DNA from: an uncultured Rubrobacteraceae bacterium
GTDB lineage: Bacteria > Actinomycetota > Rubrobacteria > Rubrobacterales > Rubrobacteraceae
Length of the DNA stretch: 64,000 nt
Reading direction: 5' to 3'
Assembly: GCA_902806065.1 (NCBI GenBank)
Contig: CADCVE010000001.1
Location: 186,001 to 250,000, forward strand
Both the position numbers and the translations under genes were made by a program. The notes beneath the pieces are model-generated. The model was given only the letters and a program-made list of their open reading frames with translations. It was not told the origin of the DNA and did no database searches. Positions 27,833-35,204 of this stretch are shown piece by piece. Each line of letters starts with the position of its first letter. Position 1 is the stretch's first letter.

Positions 27833-28594
27833 CTAGAACATTATTGGATCGACCGCTGCCGGATCAACCGCCACCGGGTCAACCAAAGCCGGGTCAACCA
27901 AAGCCGGGTCGACCAAAACTGGGTCGACCAGAGCCGGGTCAACCAAAGCTGGGTCGACCAAAGCTGGGTCGACCGCTACCGGGTCGAGCACGATCGTATC
28001 GGTCAACGCCGGATCGACCAACGTCGGGTCGATCACTGTTTCGTCGAGCATCGGCTGATCGAGCACCGCTGGATCTATCGCTGCCGAGTCTTCCAACACT
28101 GGCTCGACCGCCGCCGGGTCAGACGCCCCGCCATAGGGGTTCGCGAAGCCAATCGGGGTACCGACCAGGTCCATGGGATAGTACCCGACCACCTGATCCA
28201 CCTCGTTGGCCATGACGACTGTGTTGTCGCCCACGTACATCCCAACGCCGTCCGGGTAGACCACCACGTCGCCGGGAACGGGCGTGTCGCGGGTAGGGTA
28301 TGCGCTCAAATACGCCAGGTGGTCCCAGGGTGCGTTGGCATCGACGCCTGCACTCCTCAGGGCATGGCGGACCAGACCGGTGCAACTGAACGAGCCGCCC
28401 CCGTCGGTACCCCACCCGTAGGGCATGCCCACCTGCCCCGTCGCCGCAGCCAGAGCGTCGCTTGCTGAGCCTCCACCGGTAGCATCACCCTGTTGTAAGC
28501 CTCCCCCTGTCTTGGCGCTCGCCAAGATCGTGACCGAGAGGATAGCAGCAATTATTAGACCTAGAAGCAGGATCGGGTTAACCCTTCGAGGCAT
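27833..28594 (-). CDS. Exported NlpC/P60-like protein with 19-unit D-P-x-x-V repeat, catalytic His missing
   Basis: The start is ATG at 28594, ten bases after AAGGAG. The longer ORF to 28702 lacks support. The protein has an N-terminal membrane/signal segment (ILLLGLIIAAILSVTILASA). A compact NlpC/P60 fold follows, with GMPYGWGTDGGGSFSCTGLVRHAL (nucleophile Cys) and PVPGDVVVYPDGVGMYVG. Where active enzymes have the catalytic His (HVGIY/HVGMY) this one has Gly (GVGMY). The last ~95 residues are 19 consecutive five-residue units of the D-P-A-L-V type, strictly in register. NlpC/P60 enzymes cleave peptidoglycan stem peptides. Loss of His suggests a binding or structural role at the cell wall (inference). 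It lies between tRNA-His fragments, beside a second integrase remnant. Confidence 0.8.
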   Translation of the reverse strand: MPRRVNPILLLGLIIAAILSVTILASAKTGGGLQQGDATGGGSASDALAAATGQVGMPYGWGTDGGGSFSCTGLVRHALRSAGVDANAPWDHLAYLSAYPTRDTPVPGDVVVYPDGVGMYVGDNTVVMANEVDQVVGYYPMDLVGTPIGFANPYGGASDPAAVEPVLEDSAAIDPAVLDQPMLDETVIDPTLVDPALTDTIVLDPVAVDPALVDPALVDPALVDPVLVDPALVDPALVDPVAVDPAAVDPIMF

Positions 28595-28704
28595 AGCTTT
28601 CGGGCTCCTTCTGATAGCTCGTATTTGGCTTTCCACGGGGGATCTCTCCGAGTCCCCCCTCCTATGGCTGCGCACTGTAGGGAACGCGCTGGTGATGCGC
28701 AATG

Positions 28705-28735
28705 CCCCTTTTGCCGCAACAAAGCGGCCAAGGGG
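28705..28735 (-). other. Nested stem-loop in the leader of the NlpC-like gene
   Basis: CCCCTT pairs with AAGGGG, and inside it GCCGC pairs with GCGGC around AACAAA. That is an 11-bp nested stem about 110 bases upstream of the minus-strand start. It could be a leader RNA element, an attenuator, or simply the end of an upstream transcript. I could not match it to the c-di-AMP riboswitch core often found before cell-wall hydrolase genes. Confidence 0.4.
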
Positions 28736-28901
28736 TCACAAAAGGCTTATCTAAAGGAAATGTTGTTTCCTTAGCGACACGTTGTCTTAATAAAAATTAA
28801 CATTGGTAACCTCTCGGCAAGGCCTGTTGGCCGATTTCTCGCCATCCTCAGATCTCCGGCCCTCGACTGCGAGGGCTAAGGACAGGCAATAGGAAGAGAG
28901 C

Positions 28902-29185
28902 CTATACAAATGCTTCGTCTAACCACCGACTGCGTCTCCGCCGGTGCCTTCCAGCAGGTGCGAGTACGTGACCATCGTCTGCGTGATGGACGCATGGACC
29001 AGGAGAGAATGAGCGATCTTCGGATGCTGGCAATGGTTGAAGAGGGCTGTGGCGAACGTTCGGCGGAGACTGTGGAAGTTGAAGCCCTGATCCCCAAGAT
29101 CCACACCAATACTGCAATCGGGCAACGATGACCAGCCTCGTTGCTGTGCTTGAGGACGGCATAACTCATGGGCAACAGGCACTTC
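28902..29185 (-). pseudogene. Second tyrosine-type integrase remnant
   Basis: The minus strand reads GVDLGDQGFNFHSLRRTFATALF, then QHPKIAHSLLVHASITQTMVTYSHLLEGTGGDAVGG. This is the C-terminal catalytic half of an integrase closely related to the remnant at 27.3-27.5 kb. The H-S-L-R-R box and the catalytic Tyr (VTYSHL) are still readable. A frameshift near the end moves the last residues (WLDEAFV) into another frame. Toward the N-terminus the frame breaks again, and only scattered similarity continues to about 29340. No start or N-terminal domain remains. It is evidence for a second, independent integration or a duplication at the same site. Confidence 0.85.
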
Positions 29186-29430
29186 GCCGAGAGTATCAGC
29201 GGCAAAGCTCCGCTAAAGAGGCTGCAACTGGAGTTGGTAGCCTCAAGGGGAGCATTCTTTACGTGCTGTTTAGCCTTGATCTCCGGGAAATGATCGCGGG
29301 CGCGGGCGAAACGGGGTGCGGGGAAGAAGTTTAATTGGGTGGGAGGTACACGAAAGCCTCGTAGCATCGTTAAATGTTCGTTAAAACCATGTAAACTCTT
29401 CGCGCTTTGTCTTCTAATACAGCAACAAGG

Positions 29431-31440
29431 GTGGGATTACTAGGCCTCCCGGAGGCGCTTTTGAGCCGTCGGGATTGGGTTTACCTGCTCAGTCTTCTGA
29501 TCCCTTTCGTGGTCTACAACCTGTTGCTGAAGGCTCTAGTCCTGTCTTCACGAAACGTCGATACTACCGGGGGGTTTACCGTTTCGACTACCCGCCTCCT
29601 GGCATACGCGATGTGGTCGGATGTATTCTTCGTTCTGGGGTACGTATTGCTCTGGATCGGGCTTTTCGCTATCGTGCGCACAGGTGCTTTACGTTGGGGC
29701 GTGCTGGTTCTCTTCCATGCCACCGCGATACTCGTGGTGGCGCTCAAGACGATCGCCTACCAGTACATCCAGGTAACCGGCACCACGCTCGACTATACGA
29801 TCATTGCTTTATGGCTCCCCAGGGCCGATGAGATCGGGCCGATGCTCGTACAGGGGATTTCATCCTCGGCTTGGGTGATTCTCTTGGTTGCCCTCTCCTA
29901 CGCGGCTTTGGGTCCCTGGCTTATAACGCGCTTCATCGTCCGATGGCGAGGGTGGCCGAGTACAACGCCCTCGACCGGGAGCCCCATGAGTACTCCTGTT
30001 TTTAGCTCCTTTGTGCTGTGTCTGCTGGCGTTCGGATTCGGTTTGCTATCGCTCCAAGAGGGCTTCAACCCGTACGACGAGTATCTCCGGCTCACAGGCC
30101 AGGAGTCGGAGGCGATCCTGCATATCCATAGACCGTTGGTTAGGGATCCGGTCGTCAACGTGGCGGTTAGCGCGGCTGAGGAGTTGCGGCGCGGGGCATC
30201 ACAGGACGCTGCTTCCTACGCGACCGTCGCGGACTCGCCGCCGGCAAGTCTCGTGCCCACGGGGTCCGAGCAGCGCAACGTCGTTATGGTCTTTCTCGAG
30301 TCAACACGCTCACAGTCAGTGACGCCTTACGTTCAGAGCCTGGCCACAACGCCCTTCTTGAATGAGCTGGCTAAGAACAGCCTACTCGCGGAGCGGGCTT
30401 ACGGGAGCGTGCCTTTTACCTCTAAGGCGAACGTCGCGGTTAACTGCGGTATCTTTCCGAACCCCGTGCAGATCTCTTATGGTCTTGCGCCCGAGGCCGG
30501 CCCGGGCGGCATACCCGCCAGGTGCCTACCCGACCTTCTGAAAGACCAGGGCTACGCCAGCGCTTACTTCACGACATCGGAGAAGGATTTCGAGGATTTC
30601 GGAGACCTCGTAGCCAACTTCGGATACGAGGAACTCCACTCATACGAGACCATGGACAAACAGGAGTACGTGAACTTGCGCGGTATGGGTCTCTCCGGCG
30701 ACGAGGCTATGTTAAAGCCGAGCGAGGAGTGGCTAACGAAGCAGAAAGAGTCGGGTACGCCTTTCATGGCCACTTACCTGACTGCCGTCACCCACTACCC
30801 ATATATGGTGCCAGAAGGTTACGAGCAGGAGAGGTTCGCCGAGGATGAGGATCTCAACCGCTATCTGAACTCCATCCGGCTCCAGGACATATTTCTGGAG
30901 AGTCTCTTCGATCATTACAAGGATCTCGATCTTTACGACGATACGGTCTTCGTCATCCTCGCGGATCATGGCGAGGGCTTCGGCGAGCACGGCATCTACA
31001 CGCACGGCAACATACCCTACGAAGAGGGTCTGAAGATACCCATGATCGTCCACGATCCCCAGCGGTTCGAGAATGGCGAGCGCGTCGAGGCCCCGGTGAA
31101 CCAGCTGGACACCCTCCCGACCATAGCGGACCTGTTGGGCTACGAGATCGACGGCGGAGCGTATCAGGGCAGCTCGATCCTCAGCCCACAGCTACCCGAA
31201 GATCGCTCGCTAAAGTTCAGCTGCTGGGCCGCGGAAGAATGCCTGGTGAGCCTCCAGGGTACCGAGAAGTACATCTACTTTTACGACAACCGGCCAGACC
31301 AGCTCTTCGACCTATCCGAAGACCCGCTAGAGCAGAACGACCTGGCGGCCGAGCGCCAAGAAGACGTGGAGGAGAGACGCAATGAGCTTCTCGAATGGCG
31401 GTCTAGAATCGACGCTACGTATAGGGGACCGCAGAGGTAG
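29431..31440 (+). CDS. LtaS-type membrane sulfatase (phosphoglycerol/polyanion transferase family)
   Basis: Five N-terminal membrane helices (to about residue 215) lead into an extracellular alkaline-phosphatase/sulfatase fold. MVFLESTRS starts the fold. SVPFTSKANV carries the likely nucleophile Thr. ILADHGEGFGEHG and a downstream THGNIPYEEGLKIPMIV supply the metal Asp/His ligands. This plan is that of lipoteichoic acid synthase and relatives, which move phosphoglycerol or phosphoethanolamine onto lipids and glycans. The substrate is unknown. The ORF opens at TTG 29407. GTG 29431 is preferred because a -10-like TAAACT ends at 29397, so transcription would begin near 29404. It lies within the tRNA-His island, before the third tRNA fragment. 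Confidence 0.82.
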   Translation: MGLLGLPEALLSRRDWVYLLSLLIPFVVYNLLLKALVLSSRNVDTTGGFTVSTTRLLAYAMWSDVFFVLGYVLLWIGLFAIVRTGALRWGVLVLFHATAILVVALKTIAYQYIQVTGTTLDYTIIALWLPRADEIGPMLVQGISSSAWVILLVALSYAALGPWLITRFIVRWRGWPSTTPSTGSPMSTPVFSSFVLCLLAFGFGLLSLQEGFNPYDEYLRLTGQESEAILHIHRPLVRDPVVNVAVSAAEELRRGASQDAASYATVADSPPASLVPTGSEQRNVVMVFLESTRSQSVTPYVQSLATTPFLNELAKNSLLAERAYGSVPFTSKANVAVNCGIFPNPVQISYGLAPEAGPGGIPARCLPDLLKDQGYASAYFTTSEKDFEDFGDLVANFGYEELHSYETMDKQEYVNLRGMGLSGDEAMLKPSEEWLTKQKESGTPFMATYLTAVTHYPYMVPEGYEQERFAEDEDLNRYLNSIRLQDIFLESLFDHYKDLDLYDDTVFVILADHGEGFGEHGIYTHGNIPYEEGLKIPMIVHDPQRFENGERVEAPVNQLDTLPTIADLLGYEIDGGAYQGSSILSPQLPEDRSLKFSCWAAEECLVSLQGTEKYIYFYDNRPDQLFDLSEDPLEQNDLAAERQEDVEERRNELLEWRSRIDATYRGPQR

Positions 31441-31521
31441 GAGTACACAACACACGGCAACGCTCTCGCGTCCTTCGCTCTAACGGAGACTAGTAGTCGG
31501 CTATAATCCCAGCGGTTCCCG

Positions 31522-31570
31522 TCGGCTTGTGCTCCCGAAGGTCGCGAGTTCAAGACCCGCCGGTCACCCT
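31522..31570 (+). repeat. Third, diverged copy of the tRNA-His 3' half
   Basis: Forty-nine bases align without gaps to tRNA-His 25613-25661 with six mismatches (TCGGCTTGTGCTCCCGAAGG at its start), through to the GGTCACCCT end. The divergence, compared with the identical second copy, suggests an older event. It marks the right border of the island, 120 bp before tRNA-Leu. The preceding ~80 bases after the sulfatase hold nothing I recognise. Confidence 0.8.
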
Positions 31571-31664
31571 TCGTGGCGGTTTCCCTCCTTCACCCGTGTC
31601 TCTCTTCCGCTTACGCCCTTAGCGTACGGGTACGTGTAGCGAGGGGCGGCCGTTATACGGCTGT

Positions 31665-31670
31665 TATAAT
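31665..31670 (+). promoter_or_regulatory. -10 element of tRNA-Leu
   Basis: An exact TATAAT lies 20 bp before the mature 5' end of tRNA-Leu. No good -35 hexamer is visible at the usual distance. Confidence 0.45.
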
Positions 31671-31689
31671 TCCCTCAGAAATTTGGCGA

Positions 31690-31770
31690 GCGAGAGTGGT
31701 GGAATGGTAGACACGCTAGATTTAGGATCTAGTGCCTTCGGGCGTGCGGGTTCAAGTCCCGCCTCTCGCA
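31690..31770 (+). tRNA. tRNA-Leu (anticodon TAG)
   Basis: The acceptor GCGAGAG pairs with CTCTCGC. The D region is TGGTGGAATGGTAGACACG. The anticodon loop is TTTAGGA (TAG, reading CUN codons). A long variable arm (TGCCTTCGGGCG) marks it as class II, and the T loop is TTCAAGT. Discriminator A is at 31770, and CCA is not encoded. It lies 37 bp before tig. Confidence 0.95.
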
Positions 31771-31807
31771 CATCGCCTGCGGGGTCGGTCGAGAAGAGTT
31801 GGGGTGT

Positions 31808-33268
31808 ATGACGGCGAACGTTACGAAGCTTGAGGATAACAAGATTCTCATCGAGGTCGAGGTCTCTCCCGAGGCGGTCCAGAAGGGCGTCGAGGCGAAG
31901 GCCCGGGAGCTTGGCAAACAGGTCAAGGTACCGGGGTTCAGACAGGGCAAGGCGCCCCGGCGTGTGATCGAGAACCGTGTGGGCCGCGACTATCTCTATA
32001 TGGAGGCGCTGCAGGACAGCCTGCCGGCGTGGTACTCGGCGGCGGTCGTCGAGAACGACCTCAGACCGATAGATGCTCCGAAGATCGACTTCGACGGGAC
32101 TCTGGACGAGGAGGAGGGCTTCAAGTTCTCCGCAACCGTCGAGGTTCGTCCCGAGGCGACCCTGGGAGAGTACAAGGGTGTCGAGGCGCCGAAGCGCGAG
32201 GTAGAGATCGACGACGAGAACGTCCAGGGCGCCCTGAAGGAGTTCCAGGACCAGTTCGCGACGCTAGCGGCAGTCGAGGACCGGCCGGTTCAGGAGGGCG
32301 ATTTCGTGATCCTGGATTACAAGGGCGAAGGGCTATCCGGGGGGGCGGTCGAAGGGGCCGAGGCCGAAGACTACATGATGGAAGTCGGTGGTGGAGAGCT
32401 TCTCCCGGAGTTCGAGCAGAACATCGTTGGGATGAGTGCTGGGGAGCGCAAGCAGTTCGGGGTTACATTCCCGTTGGACTACGAGGAGGAGTCGCTGCGG
32501 GGGCAGGCCGTCTTGTTCAGGGTACACGTCAAGGAGGTCAAGGAGAGGGAGTTACCTCCTCTGGACGACGAGTTCGCCAAGGAGGCGAGTGAGTTCGAGA
32601 CGATGGAGGAGTTCCGGGCCGCCGTTAGGGGGCAGTTGGAGGAGTCGCTGGGGCAGCGGGTGGAGGCTGAGTTCCGGGGGCGCGTGCTCGACGAGCTTGC
32701 TCGGAGGACAGAGGTCACGGTGCCGGGCGTGATGGTCAATGAGAAGGCGGAGGAGATGGCCGACGCTTTCGAGAGGAGCGTTCGGGCGCAGGGTATAGAG
32801 CCGGAGCAGTATTACCAGCTCGCCGGTTCGACCCGTGAAGAGGTCAAAGAGCGCATCCGGGACGACGCCGCGGACACTGTGAAGAAGGAACTCATCCTGG
32901 ACGCGGTCGCGGTGGCGGAGGGCATCAAGGCTGATGAGCATGAGGTGATGCATCAGATAGAGCACCTCGCACAGGATACGGACCGCTCGCCCAAGGAGAT
33001 CGCCGCGACCATGCGCAGGAACGGGACCTATGTACTCCTCGAAGAGGAGATCGTCCGATCTCAGGCGCTCGACTTCCTCGTCCAGAACGCCGTCCCCGTA
33101 CCGATGCCCGAAGAAGAGATGGAAGAACAGGGCGAAGCGGCCGAGACCGAAGAGGACGATGTCGTTCCGGGCGCTGGGGAAGCCGCGCCCGAGGCCGGTG
33201 AGGCTCGGGTAGAGGCGTCGGTACAGGCTGGCGAGGGCGCAACACAGATAGACAACAGAGAGGAATAG
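31808..33268 (+). CDS. tig: Trigger factor
   Basis: This is a ribosome-bound chaperone and peptidyl-prolyl isomerase. The N-terminal ribosome-binding signature appears as [19 protein letters not shown]. The FKBP-type domain occupies about residues 150-240 ([32 protein letters not shown]). A long helical chaperone domain follows. The last ~60 residues are an acidic, Ala/Glu-rich tail not found in most homologues. The ORF opens at TTG 31799, but ATG 31808 gives a standard start ([12 protein letters not shown]). It is followed by clpP after 4 bp, the classic tig-clpP-clpX arrangement. Confidence 0.94.
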   Translation: MTANVTKLEDNKILIEVEVSPEAVQKGVEAKARELGKQVKVPGFRQGKAPRRVIENRVGRDYLYMEALQDSLPAWYSAAVVENDLRPIDAPKIDFDGTLDEEEGFKFSATVEVRPEATLGEYKGVEAPKREVEIDDENVQGALKEFQDQFATLAAVEDRPVQEGDFVILDYKGEGLSGGAVEGAEAEDYMMEVGGGELLPEFEQNIVGMSAGERKQFGVTFPLDYEEESLRGQAVLFRVHVKEVKERELPPLDDEFAKEASEFETMEEFRAAVRGQLEESLGQRVEAEFRGRVLDELARRTEVTVPGVMVNEKAEEMADAFERSVRAQGIEPEQYYQLAGSTREEVKERIRDDAADTVKKELILDAVAVAEGIKADEHEVMHQIEHLAQDTDRSPKEIAATMRRNGTYVLLEEEIVRSQALDFLVQNAVPVPMPEEEMEEQGEAAETEEDDVVPGAGEAAPEAGEARVEASVQAGEGATQIDNREE

Positions 33269-33272
33269 CGTT

Positions 33273-33872
33273 ATGAACTATGATCCGCAAGCTGTAATAC
33301 CTTACGTGATCGAGCAGAGTCCGCGTGGAGAGCGGGCGATGGATATTTACTCCCGGCTCTTGAAGGACCGTATCATCTTCCTCGGTACGCCGGTGGATGA
33401 CCAGGTCGCGAACGCTATTATGGCTCAACTCTTGCACCTTGAGAGCGAGGACCCCGAGCAGGACATAAACATTTACATCAACTCTCCCGGCGGGAGTGTT
33501 ACGGCGGGGTTGGCGATCTACGACACGATGCGGTTCGTGAAGCCGGATATCGTAACGACGGCGCTCGGGATGGCTGCCTCGATGGGGGCGTTTTTGCTAG
33601 CAGCCGGCACCAAGGGAAAGCGCAACTCGTTGCCGAACACCCGGATACTGTTGCATCAGCCGAGCATCGGGGGGCTTGCCGGGCAGGCGTCAGACGTGCA
33701 GATACATGCCGAGGAGCTCATAAGGACCAAGAGGCGCCTCAATGAGATCCTGGTCGAGAACACCGGTCAGCCGTACGAGAAGATCGAGCGCGACACCGAC
33801 CGCGACTACATAATGGGGCCGGAAGAGGGCATAGAGTACGGCGTTATAGACAACATCGTCCGCCAGCACTAG
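33273..33872 (+). CDS. clpP: ATP-dependent Clp protease proteolytic subunit
   Basis: This is a serine protease that forms double heptamers with ClpX/ClpC. The catalytic triad is visible: Ser in [14 protein letters not shown], His in [11 protein letters not shown] and Asp in [13 protein letters not shown]. The N-terminal [30 protein letters not shown] is typical, with a short propeptide as is common in this family. Length is 199 residues. Actinomycetes often have two clpP genes; only one lies here. Confidence 0.96.
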   Translation: MNYDPQAVIPYVIEQSPRGERAMDIYSRLLKDRIIFLGTPVDDQVANAIMAQLLHLESEDPEQDINIYINSPGGSVTAGLAIYDTMRFVKPDIVTTALGMAASMGAFLLAAGTKGKRNSLPNTRILLHQPSIGGLAGQASDVQIHAEELIRTKRRLNEILVENTGQPYEKIERDTDRDYIMGPEEGIEYGVIDNIVRQH

Positions 33873-33923
33873 TTAGCCAGCGGCGACCGTAGTGGAAACA
33901 GTAGCCAAGGAGGCCGTAGAGTC

Positions 33924-35189
33924 ATGAGGGACCCATCGGACCAGTTGCAGTGTTCTTTCTGTGGGAAGAGCCAGCGCCAGGTCAGGAAGCTCATAGCCGG
34001 CCCCGGCGTATATATCTGCGACGAGTGCATAGAGCTGTGCAACGAGATCATCGACGAGGAGTTCTCGGGACCCGAGGTCCTCAAGGATGACGACCTCCCC
34101 AAGCCGCGGGAGATCAACCGCATCCTCAACGAGTACGTTATCGGCCAGGAGGAGGCGAAGAAGGTCCTCGCGGTAGCGGTCTACAACCACTACAAGCGCA
34201 TCAGCATGGCTCCGGACTCCGCGGATAGCACCGAGCTTCAGAAGTCCAACATCCTCCTTCTGGGGCCGACCGGCTCGGGCAAGACGCTGCTCGCCCAGAC
34301 GCTCGCCAGAATTCTCAACGTACCTTTCGCTATAGCGGATGCCACGGCGCTCACCGAGGCTGGCTACGTGGGCGAGGACGTCGAGAACATCCTGCTCAAG
34401 CTCATCCAGGCCGCCGACTTCGACGTAAAGAAGGCCGAGACCGGGATCATCTATATAGACGAGATCGACAAGATCGCGCGTAAATCGGATAACCCTTCTA
34501 TTACCCGCGACGTCTCGGGCGAGGGCGTCCAGCAGGCGCTACTCAAGATACTCGAAGGCACGGTAGCGAGCGTCCCGCCGCAGGGCGGACGCAAGCATCC
34601 GCACCAGGACTTCCTGCAGATAAACACCAAGAATGTTCTGTTTATTTGCGGCGGTGCGTTCGGTGGGCTGGATGAGGTTATCCGGCAGAGGATCGGCAAG
34701 AAGAGCATCGGATTCGGGAGCGACGTGGACCAGCGCCTCAAGGACGAGTCCGACGAGATGCTGCTGCATGTCCAGCCCGAGGATCTCCTGAAGTACGGTC
34801 TCATCCCCGAGTTCGTGGGGCGCCTGCCGGTGATCTCCACCTTGAGGACGCTCGCCGAGGAGGACCTCATACGCATCCTTACCGAACCAAAGAACGCTCT
34901 GGTCAGACAGTACCGGCAGTTCTTCCGCTACGACAAGGTAGACCTCACGTTCTCGGACGAGGCGCTCAAGGCGGTCGCGGAGCTTGCCCTGGAGCGGGGG
35001 ACCGGCGCGCGGGGACTCCGGAGCATCCTGGAGACGGCGCTCCTGCCAACCATGTACGACCTGCCGAGCCGGTCGGACGTCACCAAGTGCGTCGTGGACG
35101 CCGACACGGTGCGCGACGGGGTGCAGCCCACCTTGGTGACCGCCACGGGCCGCTCCAAGTACGCCTCGTACGACGAAGAGACGGCGTAG
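33924..35189 (+). CDS. clpX: ATP-dependent Clp protease ATP-binding subunit ClpX
   Basis: This is the AAA+ unfoldase that feeds ClpP. The N-terminal C4 zinc finger ([18 protein letters not shown]) binds adaptors and substrates. Walker A GPTGSGKT, Walker [11 protein letters not shown], the pore motif GYVG and sensor 2 GARGLRSI are all present. Length is 421 residues. The ATG at 33924 follows a 51-bp gap with CAAGGAGG. Only 15 bp separate it from valS. Confidence 0.96.
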   Translation: MRDPSDQLQCSFCGKSQRQVRKLIAGPGVYICDECIELCNEIIDEEFSGPEVLKDDDLPKPREINRILNEYVIGQEEAKKVLAVAVYNHYKRISMAPDSADSTELQKSNILLLGPTGSGKTLLAQTLARILNVPFAIADATALTEAGYVGEDVENILLKLIQAADFDVKKAETGIIYIDEIDKIARKSDNPSITRDVSGEGVQQALLKILEGTVASVPPQGGRKHPHQDFLQINTKNVLFICGGAFGGLDEVIRQRIGKKSIGFGSDVDQRLKDESDEMLLHVQPEDLLKYGLIPEFVGRLPVISTLRTLAEEDLIRILTEPKNALVRQYRQFFRYDKVDLTFSDEALKAVAELALERGTGARGLRSILETALLPTMYDLPSRSDVTKCVVDADTVRDGVQPTLVTATGRSKYASYDEETA

Positions 35190-35204
35190 AAGCCTAAGTC
35201 ACCC

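Noticed and set aside
27850-28110. Short regular plus-strand repeats resembling a CRISPR-like or satellite array
   Set aside because: The 15-base period encodes the D-P-x-x-V pentads of the minus-strand NlpC-like protein; there are no unique spacers.
27670-28468. Plus-strand ORFs with Q-P-K-P-G and R-V-N-Q-S repeats
   Set aside because: They are shadows of the repetitive minus-strand gene and have no ribosome binding sites.
28595-28800. c-di-AMP (ydaO) riboswitch before the NlpC-like gene
   Set aside because: The conserved core sequences could not be found; only a generic stem-loop is present.
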